The notes below the pieces were generated by a model. That model ran no database searches and was not told the DNA's origin. It worked only from the letters and a program-made list of their open reading frames with translations. Of a stretch of 5,200 bases of DNA, positions 1 to 5,200 are shown in pieces. Within the stretch, counting starts at the first letter, position 1. The number at the start of each line of letters is the position of its first letter. Source of the DNA: Chloroflexota bacterium (lineage in GTDB: Bacteria; Chloroflexota; UBA5177; JANWHV01); the NCBI GenBank assembly GCA_025450375.1, contig JANWHO010000280.1:1-5200 (forward strand), in the 5' to 3' direction. Made by a program: the position numbers and the translations under genes.

Positions 1-1
1 G

Positions 2-27
2 CGGCGTGTGCACCGCGCACACCGCCG
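2..27 (-). other. Hairpin in the leader of the left-edge transcript
   Basis: CGGC (2-5) plus GTGTGC (6-11) pair with GCACAC (17-22) and GCCG (24-27), with one bulged base at 23 and a five-base loop: ten GC-rich base pairs. It begins about nine bases after the predicted transcription start. It could stabilise the 5' end of the mRNA, hide a start codon (GTG at 22-20 is in the stem), or be part of a structured RNA continuing past the edge. Confidence 0.45.
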
Positions 28-31
28 TGCC

Positions 32-43
32 TTGCCAGGGCAA
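32..43. promoter_or_regulatory. Palindrome at the start site of the left-edge promoter
   Basis: TTGCC-AG-GGCAA is a perfect inverted repeat with five-base arms, running from the last base of the -10 box across the predicted start site. A repressor bound here would block transcription. Arms this short can arise by chance, so the operator role is only suggested by the position. Confidence 0.3.
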
Positions 44-71
44 TTATAACACTGGTGATGCCCCAGGTGAA
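43..71 (-). promoter_or_regulatory. Extended -10 promoter reading off the left edge
   Basis: Minus-strand TTCACC (71-66), a 17-base spacer ending in TG-T (51-49), and a perfect TATAAT (48-43). The extended -10 TGnTATAAT compensates for the four-of-six -35 box. Transcription would start near 36 and run left, so the product lies at or beyond position 1. A GTG at 22-20 follows a weak AAGG (33-30) and stays open to the edge, but too little is visible to call a gene. The site is about 55 bases after the ssb stop, so it is not an ssb promoter. Confidence 0.75.
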
Positions 72-78
72 GGGGTCG

Positions 79-97
79 CGGTTCGATGGCGAATCCG
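79..97 (-). terminator. Weak hairpin downstream of ssb
   Basis: CGG-TTCG (79-85) pairs with CGAA-CCG (90-97, one bulged base at 94) around a four-base loop, about 27 bases after the ssb stop. There is no following T-run on the minus strand, and the stem is short. It is the best terminator candidate for ssb before the next promoter, but a weak one. Confidence 0.25.
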
Positions 98-123
98 GGC
101 CCTGGACGAGCGGCTTCCGCGCC

Positions 124-516
124 TTACACGACCCCAGCCGGCACGGGCTCCAACTCTTCGCCCGCCCCCGCGTTGTCCGTCCCGCCTTGCGGGCGCGGGT
201 CGAGAAACTCGATCTCCGCCAGGAGCAAGCCCAGGTCAAAACGGTCCTTGCCGTCGGCCCCGGTCCAGGTCCTTGGCTCCAGCTTCCCCGCTACCAGCAC
301 CCTGGACCCCTTATGAAGATACTGGGTCACCAGCTCGGCTTGCTTCCCGAATGCGGTGACCGTTACCCAGAAGGTAGTCGGGACCACGGTGTCTCCTTGC
401 TTCTGCCGGTCGTTCACGGCGAGACGGAAGCGGGCCCGCGCCAGTCCGGCGCTGGTGTATGAGAAGTCGGGATCGTTGCCCAGGTTGCCCATGAACTGCG
501 CGTGGTTACCGATCAT
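124..516 (-). CDS. ssb: Single-stranded DNA-binding protein (short, OB-fold)
   Basis: A 130-residue protein that would coat single-stranded DNA during replication, recombination or repair in the cytoplasm. Residues 1-107 form one SSB-type OB fold: it opens MIGNHAQFMGNLGNDPDF (normal SSBs: ...GNLxxDPExRYT), followed by the core FWVTVTAFGKQAE and QYLHKGSRVLVAGKLEPRTW. Trp50, Phe56 and Trp84 line up by eye with DNA-stacking Trp54, Phe60 and Trp88 of E. coli SSB. The tail is only about 23 residues and ends EELEPVPAGVV; the acidic D-D-x-x-P-F tip that recruits partner proteins in most bacterial SSBs is absent. The ATG at 516 is preferred over an in-frame TTG at 528, because GGAGG lies five bases before the ATG and the TTG overlaps that site. 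It has its own promoter and is not next to rpsF or rpsR on the visible side. It may be a second SSB paralogue rather than the housekeeping one. The family is certain; the paralogue status is inference. Confidence 0.95.
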   Translation of the reverse strand: MIGNHAQFMGNLGNDPDFSYTSAGLARARFRLAVNDRQKQGDTVVPTTFWVTVTAFGKQAELVTQYLHKGSRVLVAGKLEPRTWTGADGKDRFDLGLLLAEIEFLDPRPQGGTDNAGAGEELEPVPAGVV

Positions 517-521
517 TGCAT

Positions 522-526
522 CCTCC
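522..526 (-). promoter_or_regulatory. Shine-Dalgarno of ssb
   Basis: GGAGG on the minus strand, five bases before the ATG at 516. It decides the start: the in-frame TTG at 528-526 overlaps this ribosome-binding site and has no comparable site of its own. Confidence 0.85.
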
Positions 527-558
527 AATGTGTGTGAAGCGCAGGTTTCCCTTCCCTA

Positions 559-587
559 ATTCTAGGTTATTTGTTCTATTAAGTCAA
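559..587 (-). promoter_or_regulatory. Sigma-70-type promoter of ssb
   Basis: Minus-strand TTGACT (587-582), a 17-base spacer and TAGAAT (564-559). Each box differs from consensus at one position and the spacing is optimal. The spacer and flanks are strikingly AT-rich against the surrounding GC-rich DNA. Transcription should start near 552, giving a leader of about 35 bases before the ssb ATG. The -35 box lies only 14 bases past the methyltransferase stop codon, so ssb can be expressed independently of the upstream gene. Confidence 0.85.
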
Positions 588-601
588 GGGGCGGACTCGG
601 G

Positions 602-1303
602 TTAGTCTTTCACCCCGATGTAGGCTGCCGGTCCATTCGGTCCACCGGGCTCATGGCGCGCCGTGAGGCGGGCGCCGCTGAACGCCGCCAGGTACTGTTC
701 GGGGCTGAAGATTCCCAGTTCATGGCGCTCGGCAAAGTTCTCCTCCCCTTCCGCCGTGGTCACCACATACTCGAAATAGAGCACCGAGGCTCCATTCTCC
801 ACCCGCGAGGTACGCATCCTGTCCACCTTGATCCCCGGTCCTTCCGCTACCCGCGTGCTTACCAGGGTCTCGCCGCTCTGCTCCGGGGGAATCCAGGGCT
901 CGACGATCACGACCCCACCCGGTTGGGTGTGGGCCGCGATCAAGTGGAGAGTCCGGTCGAGGTTTTCCGGCCAACGGGTGTAGCCGATGGAGCCCATCAG
1001 GCACAGGATCACATCATAGCGCCGAGGCAGATCCAGGTCGGTGAAGTTTCCCTCATGGAGCGGTACGCCAGGAAGACGGGCGGATGCCGCCTCCAGCATT
1101 CCCCGATCGAGATCCAAACCCTCGACCGTAAAATGAGCCCGCAAGTGCTCCAGATGACGCCCAGTCCCGCAGCCAAGATCGATCAGGCGGGTGCCGTCGC
1201 TCCCTTTATAGCGCTCCACCAGACTGATGATCCGGTCAACCTCCGCCGAGTAGCCACGCTCGGCGTGGAGGAGATCATCGATCCTGGCCGATCTGGTATG
1301 CAC
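602..1303 (-). CDS. Class I SAM-dependent methyltransferase, aminosugar N-methyltransferase-like
   Basis: A 233-residue soluble Rossmann-fold enzyme that transfers a methyl group from S-adenosylmethionine. Counting from the GTG start, motif I is LIDLGCGTGRHLEHL (residues 40-54), the acidic residue after beta 2 is Asp64 in VEGLDLD, the beta-4 region is YDVILCLMGSIGY (96-108), and VVIVEPWIPPE follows. The C-terminal part carries FAERHELGIFSPEQYLAAF. The SIGY, EPW and ERHELG-F-EQY-AF signatures match, from memory, the DesVI/TylM1-like group that N-methylates nucleotide-linked aminosugars, and the length fits. No sugar genes are in view, so the real substrate is unknown. Relatives begin M-Y-T-R-S-A or similar, which aligns with GTG-encoded VHTRSA. 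AAAGGGA lies six bases before this GTG, whereas ATG 1327 has no ribosome-binding site. An ATG at 1420 would add 39 residues without family resemblance. No clear promoter or terminator of its own is visible. Confidence 0.88.
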   Translation of the reverse strand: MHTRSARIDDLLHAERGYSAEVDRIISLVERYKGSDGTRLIDLGCGTGRHLEHLRAHFTVEGLDLDRGMLEAASARLPGVPLHEGNFTDLDLPRRYDVILCLMGSIGYTRWPENLDRTLHLIAAHTQPGGVVIVEPWIPPEQSGETLVSTRVAEGPGIKVDRMRTSRVENGASVLYFEYVVTTAEGEENFAERHELGIFSPEQYLAAFSGARLTARHEPGGPNGPAAYIGVKD

Positions 1304-1309
1304 GCACCG

Positions 1310-1316
1310 TCCCTTT
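1310..1316 (-). promoter_or_regulatory. Probable ribosome-binding site of the methyltransferase
   Basis: Minus-strand AAAGGGA, six bases before the GTG at 1303. It is a weak Shine-Dalgarno, but the only one near any of the candidate starts (1303, 1327, 1420), and it agrees with where relatives of this protein begin. Confidence 0.5.
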
Positions 1317-1422
1317 GCCCGCGTCATCTGGTGATTTGCTTGAGTGAGCGGAATCGGACTCGCGACCACGCTCGCCGATGAAATGGGCCGCACCCGGCCG
1401 CAGCCGTCGTATCCTCCCATCC

Positions 1423-1446
1423 GGCCCCAGCCGGAGGCCCGGGGCC
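1423..1446 (-). other. GC-rich hairpin, second behind the protease gene
   Basis: GGCCCC (1423-1428) is complementary to GGGGCC (1441-1446). Inside, GCC (1430-1432) can pair with GGC (1436-1438) around a three-base loop. It lies about 60 bases after the protease stop and is not followed by a T-run on the minus strand. It could back up the stronger hairpin next to it, or be chance in GC-rich spacer. Confidence 0.3.
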
Positions 1447-1466
1447 AGCCCTCTAATCCGTGGGGT

Positions 1467-1499
1467 GGGGCAGGCGGGCGCCTTCCGTCCGCCTGCCCC
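1467..1499 (-). terminator. Terminator-like hairpin of the protease gene
   Basis: A perfect 11-base-pair stem, GGGGCAGGCGG (1467-1477) with CCGCCTGCCCC (1489-1499), with an 11-base loop in which two more pairs can form beyond an A-C mismatch. The stem begins about six bases after the protease TAA, the usual place for a terminator. In the minus-strand transcript the hairpin is followed by ACCCCACGG, so there is no U-tract. It may act as a non-canonical or Rho-assisted terminator, or protect the 3' end of the mRNA. Confidence 0.65.
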
Positions 1500-1505
1500 G
1501 CTCCC

Positions 1506-4500
1506 TTACGGCGCCGGGTAGGGAACGCCCGCCACCTCGGATCCGCTGTCTCCGGCCGCGTTGATCATGGATTGAGTGGCGTAGAACTTCGCCCCGTTCA
1601 CTCCCTCCACGAGGATGCTGCTACCGCCCCCAGGCACCCCAAGATCATGCGTCTTGAGGCTGATCCGGCTCAGGGGCGGCACGGATACCGTGCGGGTCAC
1701 ACTCTTACCAGCCCCATACAGTACGGTGACCGCGGCCTGGGCGTCGGCGGTGGACGGATTGTAAATCCCCAGGGTATCGGTGGCGCCTCCGCCCGTGGTA
1801 CCGCCGGGAAATACCTGATCGGCGCTGGGTGACCCGGTGGCGAAGAGGTTGCTGCCTCCCACCAAGGACTTGGTGAATTGGCCGAAATAGGCCGCCTTTT
1901 CCGCCACGATCCCCTGGTCGCTACTGAACACCAGCCCGAGATTGGCGGTGCCGGCGGATGCCGTGAGGTTAATGGTGGCCCGATGGCCGGCGGGCAGGGT
2001 CAGAATCCGGTTGCTCACGGCGGCCCCGCGAGTGTTGATGATCCTAAGGCGCACATGGGCGGCCACCTGCCCAGGGTTGAACAGGATCAGGTGCGCCTGC
2101 GCGTGCGAGGGCAGGTGGCCGGGGTCGATGTAGCCTCCCGTGAGCGTAGCCGTTGCCCCTACCGTCGTGGCCAATCCCTGACGGCCTACCGCGAAGATCT
2201 GGGTCCGCTCGGCCACCACGGGCACGTTGCTGGTGGTCACCGCGCTTAACGCTGCCTCGGAAGCGATGTCGGCTACCCGAATGGTGGTTCTGGAGGAAGG
2301 CCCGACCGTGGTATTGGCGTCTTTGGTTCCCCCCTGGTCGTTGACCAAATGAATGTGCACGTGAGCAGCGGCGCTCCCCGGATTGATGAAGGTCAGGTAC
2401 TCTTCGAAGCTGCCTACCGTATAGCCATCGGCGAAGTACCAGCGGAGCGCGCTATCGGTGGCGCCCACCGAATAGGAGCCGGAGGCATCCTGGCGCGTGA
2501 TCGCGCGGCCGCTGATCAGCGGCTGGTCACCCTGCACCAGGGTAGCAATCGATTGATTGCCTCCCACCAGCGGTTGCAGATTTACCGTCCGCCGACTTCT
2601 CGGCGGTAGGTCATAGCGGGTAACCGTGGTCCAGCCCGCGTCGGTGAGGAGACGCACCTGGGCATGGGCGTCGACCTTGCCGGGATTTACCAGGTCCACG
2701 GTGTCGGTCAGCCCCTGTCCGGTCGCCCCCTCGGGGAAATACTGGGTGGAGGCGATGGTAGCCAGGCGTGGATCCACGGTAGGAACCGGTTGGGGTTCCG
2801 CGGCCCTGACCGTAATGGTCAGCGGAAGGTCGGCGAGTTGATCGAAGAGCGAGGTCAGGACATAGATGTGCGCGTGGTAGATTCCCGGGGCTACCCCTTC
2901 CGGTACCTTGACCGTCCCGTGAATGAGGGTACCTTTTTGAGGCAGGGCGGCGGCCAGATTCCCCTGGAAAAAGCCGCTGGCATTGATCGTCACGTTCTTT
3001 CCGTATTGGGCATCCATGGTCACCCAGGGTTGGGGGGCCAGGGAGTAACCCTGGGTGGCGGCGGCCACGTAGATTGGTTTCGTGCGGGCATGGCCGGGCA
3101 CGCTCAGTTGCACGAACCAATTACCGCTGGGGAGAGCGCTCCCCTGTACGGCGGTCACCGTGCCCTGCCCTGGCTTGCCGCTGATCGCCACCCGCGCCGG
3201 CGCCCCAAAGCTTAGATAGGTCTCGGCAATCGGATCGCTCATCTGCACGTCCAGCGGAGCATTGCCGTTCAGGGTCTCCGCTTGGGTGACAATTTTTTGG
3301 GTGCCGGGGGGAACAAAGGCGGTGGTGTAGGACATTACCTGGGTACTGGTAGCCCCCAACGGCCCATCTTGCAGCACTCCGCCCGTGCCGCCCAACGGGA
3401 GGTACTGATATTGGTCGCTGGTCGCGTAGGACAGATAGCCTTCCACTCCCAGACCCGTGTTCGCCACCTTGACCGTGAAAGGCGCCGCCGCTCCGCCGGC
3501 CTGGGCGCTGATCGTGGAGGTGGAGAGTTGGGCGAACGGCTGGTCAAAGGCCACGATGCCCCGCAGTTGCTCGATGGGATACAGGCCGGCTGGAGTGGAG
3601 TTGAGCACGGTCACCCGCCAAACCCCGGCAGCCGGATTGATCAGATACCCGTCAATGCTGCGTTGGCTGAGGTCGGGAGGTCCACTCGGATCCTGAGGAT
3701 TGATCAGCGCGTTGTCCTCGAGATTCGTAACCTTTCCGTTGGGGTCAATCAGAGAAACCCAGAACAAATTGCCGGGGTGCTGCCAGGCAATAGACACCTG
3801 GAGGGTATGCATGTGTGGCGGGGCCACGAAGGTAAAGTATTTGGTCTCGGTGGCGAACCCCTGGTCTCCCACCCCGCCGGTGTAGGCGCCCCCAAAAAGG
3901 CCGAACCCGTTCCTGATCGGGATGGCCGTGGTCACCACCACGGGGATGGTCGCGATGCGATCACCCAGAGCCGCGGTGCCGGCGGCTACCGGCGCCAGGC
4001 TATGCTCACGGGCCTGCACGGTGAACACGCTCACTCCGGGCGAGGTGAGTTTGGCCGTCGTGAAGGTCACATGGCTCGTCTGTCCCGGGCGGAGCGTGAT
4101 CTGACTGGGGGAGACCAGGGATGGCTCACCGAAAAAGCGTCCGAGCACGATATGACCGGTTAAGGCGGCATTGATATAGTGGCGCACCTGATGACTATCC
4201 ACCGCCGGTATCTCGCTCACCACGGCCGTCCAGCGTCCGGGGACCGGATGAGCGGCCGTCGTGCTGGTAAAGCCGGAGCCGGCCTGGGAAGACGTGGCGT
4301 AGTTCACCATGTTGTTCTGTGGATCATAGATGATGAGCCGAACCGAAAGGCTGCTTGCCTTTTGCGGGCTCGGCTTGGGGATAGTGGTCTGAGACTGGAA
4401 GTTGATCGAGGCGGTGAGCTTGTTCAGTCCCGCGGGAACGGTGAAGTGGAAGGGGTAGATGCCATCAGCTACCAGCGTCCCCTTGAAGCTGATCGCCTTG

Positions 4501-5200
4501 GTCTGATGAAGGACTGGGTTTTGGAAGGTAACCTGCTCGGGCGTGGAACCGCTATTGGTGACCGTAATCGAGTGGCTGGGCCGGTTGCCGGGCTCACCAT
4601 AGAGTGAAGGTGAACCGGAGAGGAGGATTGAAGGCCCCTGGCGGAGCACGGTCTGGATCGCCGCCAGGGCGTCCACCCGCCCCGCCGCCTGGTCCGCCGC
4701 TGGGTAGCCCAGGTTGTCGGCGCTGCTCAGAATCACCTGCTTGACATACGCGGGCGAGGGATGCCGTCCATGGTGGGTCGATTCGTAGGCGCCGATCACC
4801 ATGGCCGCCACTCCCGCGATCACCGGCGTCGCCATGCTGGTACCGCCAAAATAGCCTACCGTATAGGGGGGAGCCGTAGGGCTGTCCTGCGCGAAGTTCC
4901 GGGGGAAGGTCGCCCAACCGCCGTCTCCCGGCGCGTACACATCGGGCCGATTCCGCCCATCGGACGTCGGGCCGCGGGAGGTGAAATAGGCGATGTTATC
5001 CGGCGTGATCTTCCCGTAGTTGGCGAAGATTCCGGTTTGGGCGAAGTTGTCGAGGTTCGTAGAGGCGCCGGCAGCGATCACGTCGGGCGCGGTGGCGGGC
5101 GATCCCAGCGTGCCCTGGCCCGGCCCCGAGTTCCCATCGGCCGCCACCACGGTCACTCCTGCTTGCACGGCGGCCTCGTCGGCCAGGGAGACAATATCCA
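1506..5200 (-). CDS. Secreted subtilisin-like (S8) serine protease, 5' end outside window
   Basis: The last 1230 residues of a large subtilase; the frame stays open to the right edge (first visible residues DIVSLADEAAVQAG), so the start, signal peptide and catalytic Asp and His are outside. Numbering from Asp at 5198: VVAADGNSGP carries oxyanion-hole Asn23, TSRGPTSDGRNRPDVYAPG is the conserved S8 loop, and GGTSMATP carries nucleophile Ser121 (codon 4838-4836). The catalytic domain ends near residue 185. Then come beta-rich, Ig- or Fn3-like stretches (about 190-420), a region like a pre-peptidase C-terminal domain with VSLIDPNGKV and GVWRVTVLN (about 440-540), two more beta-rich stretches (550-800) and four tandem modules (819-1230). 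I find no cysteine in the fragment and few charged residues, as in exported proteins. There is no LPxTG and no terminal membrane helix; the protein ends VPYPAP. Hydrolysis of extracellular protein is the likely role; specificity is unknown. A hairpin follows the TAA stop. Confidence 0.95.
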   Translation of the reverse strand, partial: DIVSLADEAAVQAGVTVVAADGNSGPGQGTLGSPATAPDVIAAGASTNLDNFAQTGIFANYGKITPDNIAYFTSRGPTSDGRNRPDVYAPGDGGWATFPRNFAQDSPTAPPYTVGYFGGTSMATPVIAGVAAMVIGAYESTHHGRHPSPAYVKQVILSSADNLGYPAADQAAGRVDALAAIQTVLRQGPSILLSGSPSLYGEPGNRPSHSITVTNSGSTPEQVTFQNPVLHQTKAISFKGTLVADGIYPFHFTVPAGLNKLTASINFQSQTTIPKPSPQKASSLSVRLIIYDPQNNMVNYATSSQAGSGFTSTTAAHPVPGRWTAVVSEIPAVDSHQVRHYINAALTGHIVLGRFFGEPSLVSPSQITLRPGQTSHVTFTTAKLTSPGVSVFTVQAREHSLAPVAAGTAALGDRIATIPVVVTTAIPIRNGFGLFGGAYTGGVGDQGFATETKYFTFVAPPHMHTLQVSIAWQHPGNLFWVSLIDPNGKVTNLEDNALINPQDPSGPPDLSQRSIDGYLINPAAGVWRVTVLNSTPAGLYPIEQLRGIVAFDQPFAQLSTSTISAQAGGAAAPFTVKVANTGLGVEGYLSYATSDQYQYLPLGGTGGVLQDGPLGATSTQVMSYTTAFVPPGTQKIVTQAETLNGNAPLDVQMSDPIAETYLSFGAPARVAISGKPGQGTVTAVQGSALPSGNWFVQLSVPGHARTKPIYVAAATQGYSLAPQPWVTMDAQYGKNVTINASGFFQGNLAAALPQKGTLIHGTVKVPEGVAPGIYHAHIYVLTSLFDQLADLPLTITVRAAEPQPVPTVDPRLATIASTQYFPEGATGQGLTDTVDLVNPGKVDAHAQVRLLTDAGWTTVTRYDLPPRSRRTVNLQPLVGGNQSIATLVQGDQPLISGRAITRQDASGSYSVGATDSALRWYFADGYTVGSFEEYLTFINPGSAAAHVHIHLVNDQGGTKDANTTVGPSSRTTIRVADIASEAALSAVTTSNVPVVAERTQIFAVGRQGLATTVGATATLTGGYIDPGHLPSHAQAHLILFNPGQVAAHVRLRIINTRGAAVSNRILTLPAGHRATINLTASAGTANLGLVFSSDQGIVAEKAAYFGQFTKSLVGGSNLFATGSPSADQVFPGGTTGGGATDTLGIYNPSTADAQAAVTVLYGAGKSVTRTVSVPPLSRISLKTHDLGVPGGGSSILVEGVNGAKFYATQSMINAAGDSGSEVAGVPYPAP
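1509..2744 (-). repeat. Four tandem ~100-residue C-terminal modules of the protease
   Basis: Protein-level repeats, diverged at the DNA level. Module 1 (2744-2445) starts QYFPEGATGQG, module 2 (2444-2142) RWYFADGYTVGS, module 3 (2141-1821) TGGYIDPGHLP, and module 4 (1820-1509) DQVFPGGTTGGG. Each has an aromatic/glycine opening, a strand ending in an N-P-G or N-P-S turn (DLVNPG, TFINPG, ILFNPG, IYNPS), a P-x-x-x-R turn (PPRSRR, PSSRTT, PAGHRA, PPLSRI), and a late strand with VAERTQIF, VAEKAAYF or similar. The pattern resembles extracellular beta-sandwich modules that I remember from Chloroflexota and actinobacterial surface proteins. They probably serve adhesion, cell-wall attachment or stability; this role is inferred. 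Confidence 0.75.

Larger units (their letters stand above)
1304..1505 (-). other. Intergenic region between protease and methyltransferase
   Basis: About 200 bases without a convincing gene. The right part holds two GC-rich hairpins directly behind the protease stop codon (annotated separately). The left part is the leader of the methyltransferase. I searched the minus strand for -35/-10 pairs and found none with acceptable boxes and spacing, so the methyltransferase is either read through from the protease or uses a promoter of another type. An open frame runs in from an ATG at 1420, but its residues look like translated GC-rich spacer. Confidence 0.6.

Noticed and set aside
79..97. Possible tRNA T-arm (GGTTCGA...AATCC)
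   Set aside because: Only this short stretch resembles a tRNA; no acceptor, D or anticodon stems can be built around it on either strand.
6..462. Plus-strand open frames over ssb and its downstream region
   Set aside because: They are antisense to ssb, overlap one another in different phases, and encode Pro/Arg-rich sequence without motifs or a ribosome-binding site.
517..528. TTG start of ssb, four residues upstream
   Set aside because: It overlaps the GGAGG that serves the ATG at 516, and SSB homologues begin at the MIGN-like position.
653..1381. Plus-strand open frame (242 residues) opposite the methyltransferase
   Set aside because: It is antisense to a gene with clear SAM-binding motifs, and its translation has no family resemblance.
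2611..3120. Minus-strand open frame in another phase within the protease gene
   Set aside because: The overlapping protease frame is continuous and conserved in style; this one is Arg/Pro/Gly-rich shadow sequence.
3282..4163. Long plus-strand open frame (293 residues) opposite the protease gene
   Set aside because: It lies wholly antisense to the well-supported protease, has Gly/Arg/His-rich composition typical of a GC-rich shadow frame, and shows no recognisable motif.
5166..5168. GTG at 5168 as the protease start
   Set aside because: The frame continues upstream to the window edge with typical S8 sequence (DIVSLADEAA), so the gene is cut by the window and does not start here.

Overview
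The window is a stretch of bacterial chromosome, roughly 60 % G+C by eye, with three protein genes, all on the minus strand and so read from right to left. In order of transcription they are: the 3' three-quarters or so of a very large secreted subtilisin-like (S8) serine protease gene (1506 to beyond 5200, 5' end outside the window); a class I SAM-dependent methyltransferase gene resembling aminosugar N-methyltransferases (602-1303); and a small single-stranded-DNA-binding protein gene (124-516). A convincing minus-strand promoter at 43-71 points off the left edge, so a fourth gene or RNA probably begins at or just beyond position 1. I see no mobile element, CRISPR array, tRNA or rRNA.

The host cannot be fixed from three genes. 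The SSB sequence style (QYLHKGSRVLVAGKL) and the tandem ~100-residue C-terminal modules of the protease (W-Y-F-x-x-G-Y ... NPG ... VAER..F) recall, from memory, surface and secreted proteins of Chloroflexota, Actinomycetota and related high-GC terrestrial lineages. The low charge and apparent absence of cysteine in the protease fit an exoprotein, possibly from an acidic habitat; a Sulfobacillus-like Firmicute is therefore another option. This is inference only.

Layout. 1-123: intergenic DNA after ssb, with an extended -10 promoter, a short palindrome at its start site and a leader hairpin. 124-516: ssb. 517-601: an intergenic stretch with a textbook promoter (TTGACT-17-TAGAAT) and a strong Shine-Dalgarno for ssb. 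602-1303: the methyltransferase, best started at a GTG. 1304-1505: two GC-rich hairpins behind the protease gene and the methyltransferase leader, with no promoter I can recognise. 1506-5200: the protease fragment, containing the end of its catalytic domain (oxyanion-hole Asn and nucleophile Ser present; Asp and His lie outside), a run of beta-sandwich-like regions and four C-terminal repeat modules.

The three genes do not look like one pathway. The protease acts outside the cell, ssb acts on DNA and has its own promoter, and the methyltransferase has no sugar-biosynthesis partners in view. I read this as three adjacent, largely independent transcription units. I did not find a clear new system; the points most worth checking are the SSB without the usual acidic tip and the regulatory region at the left edge.
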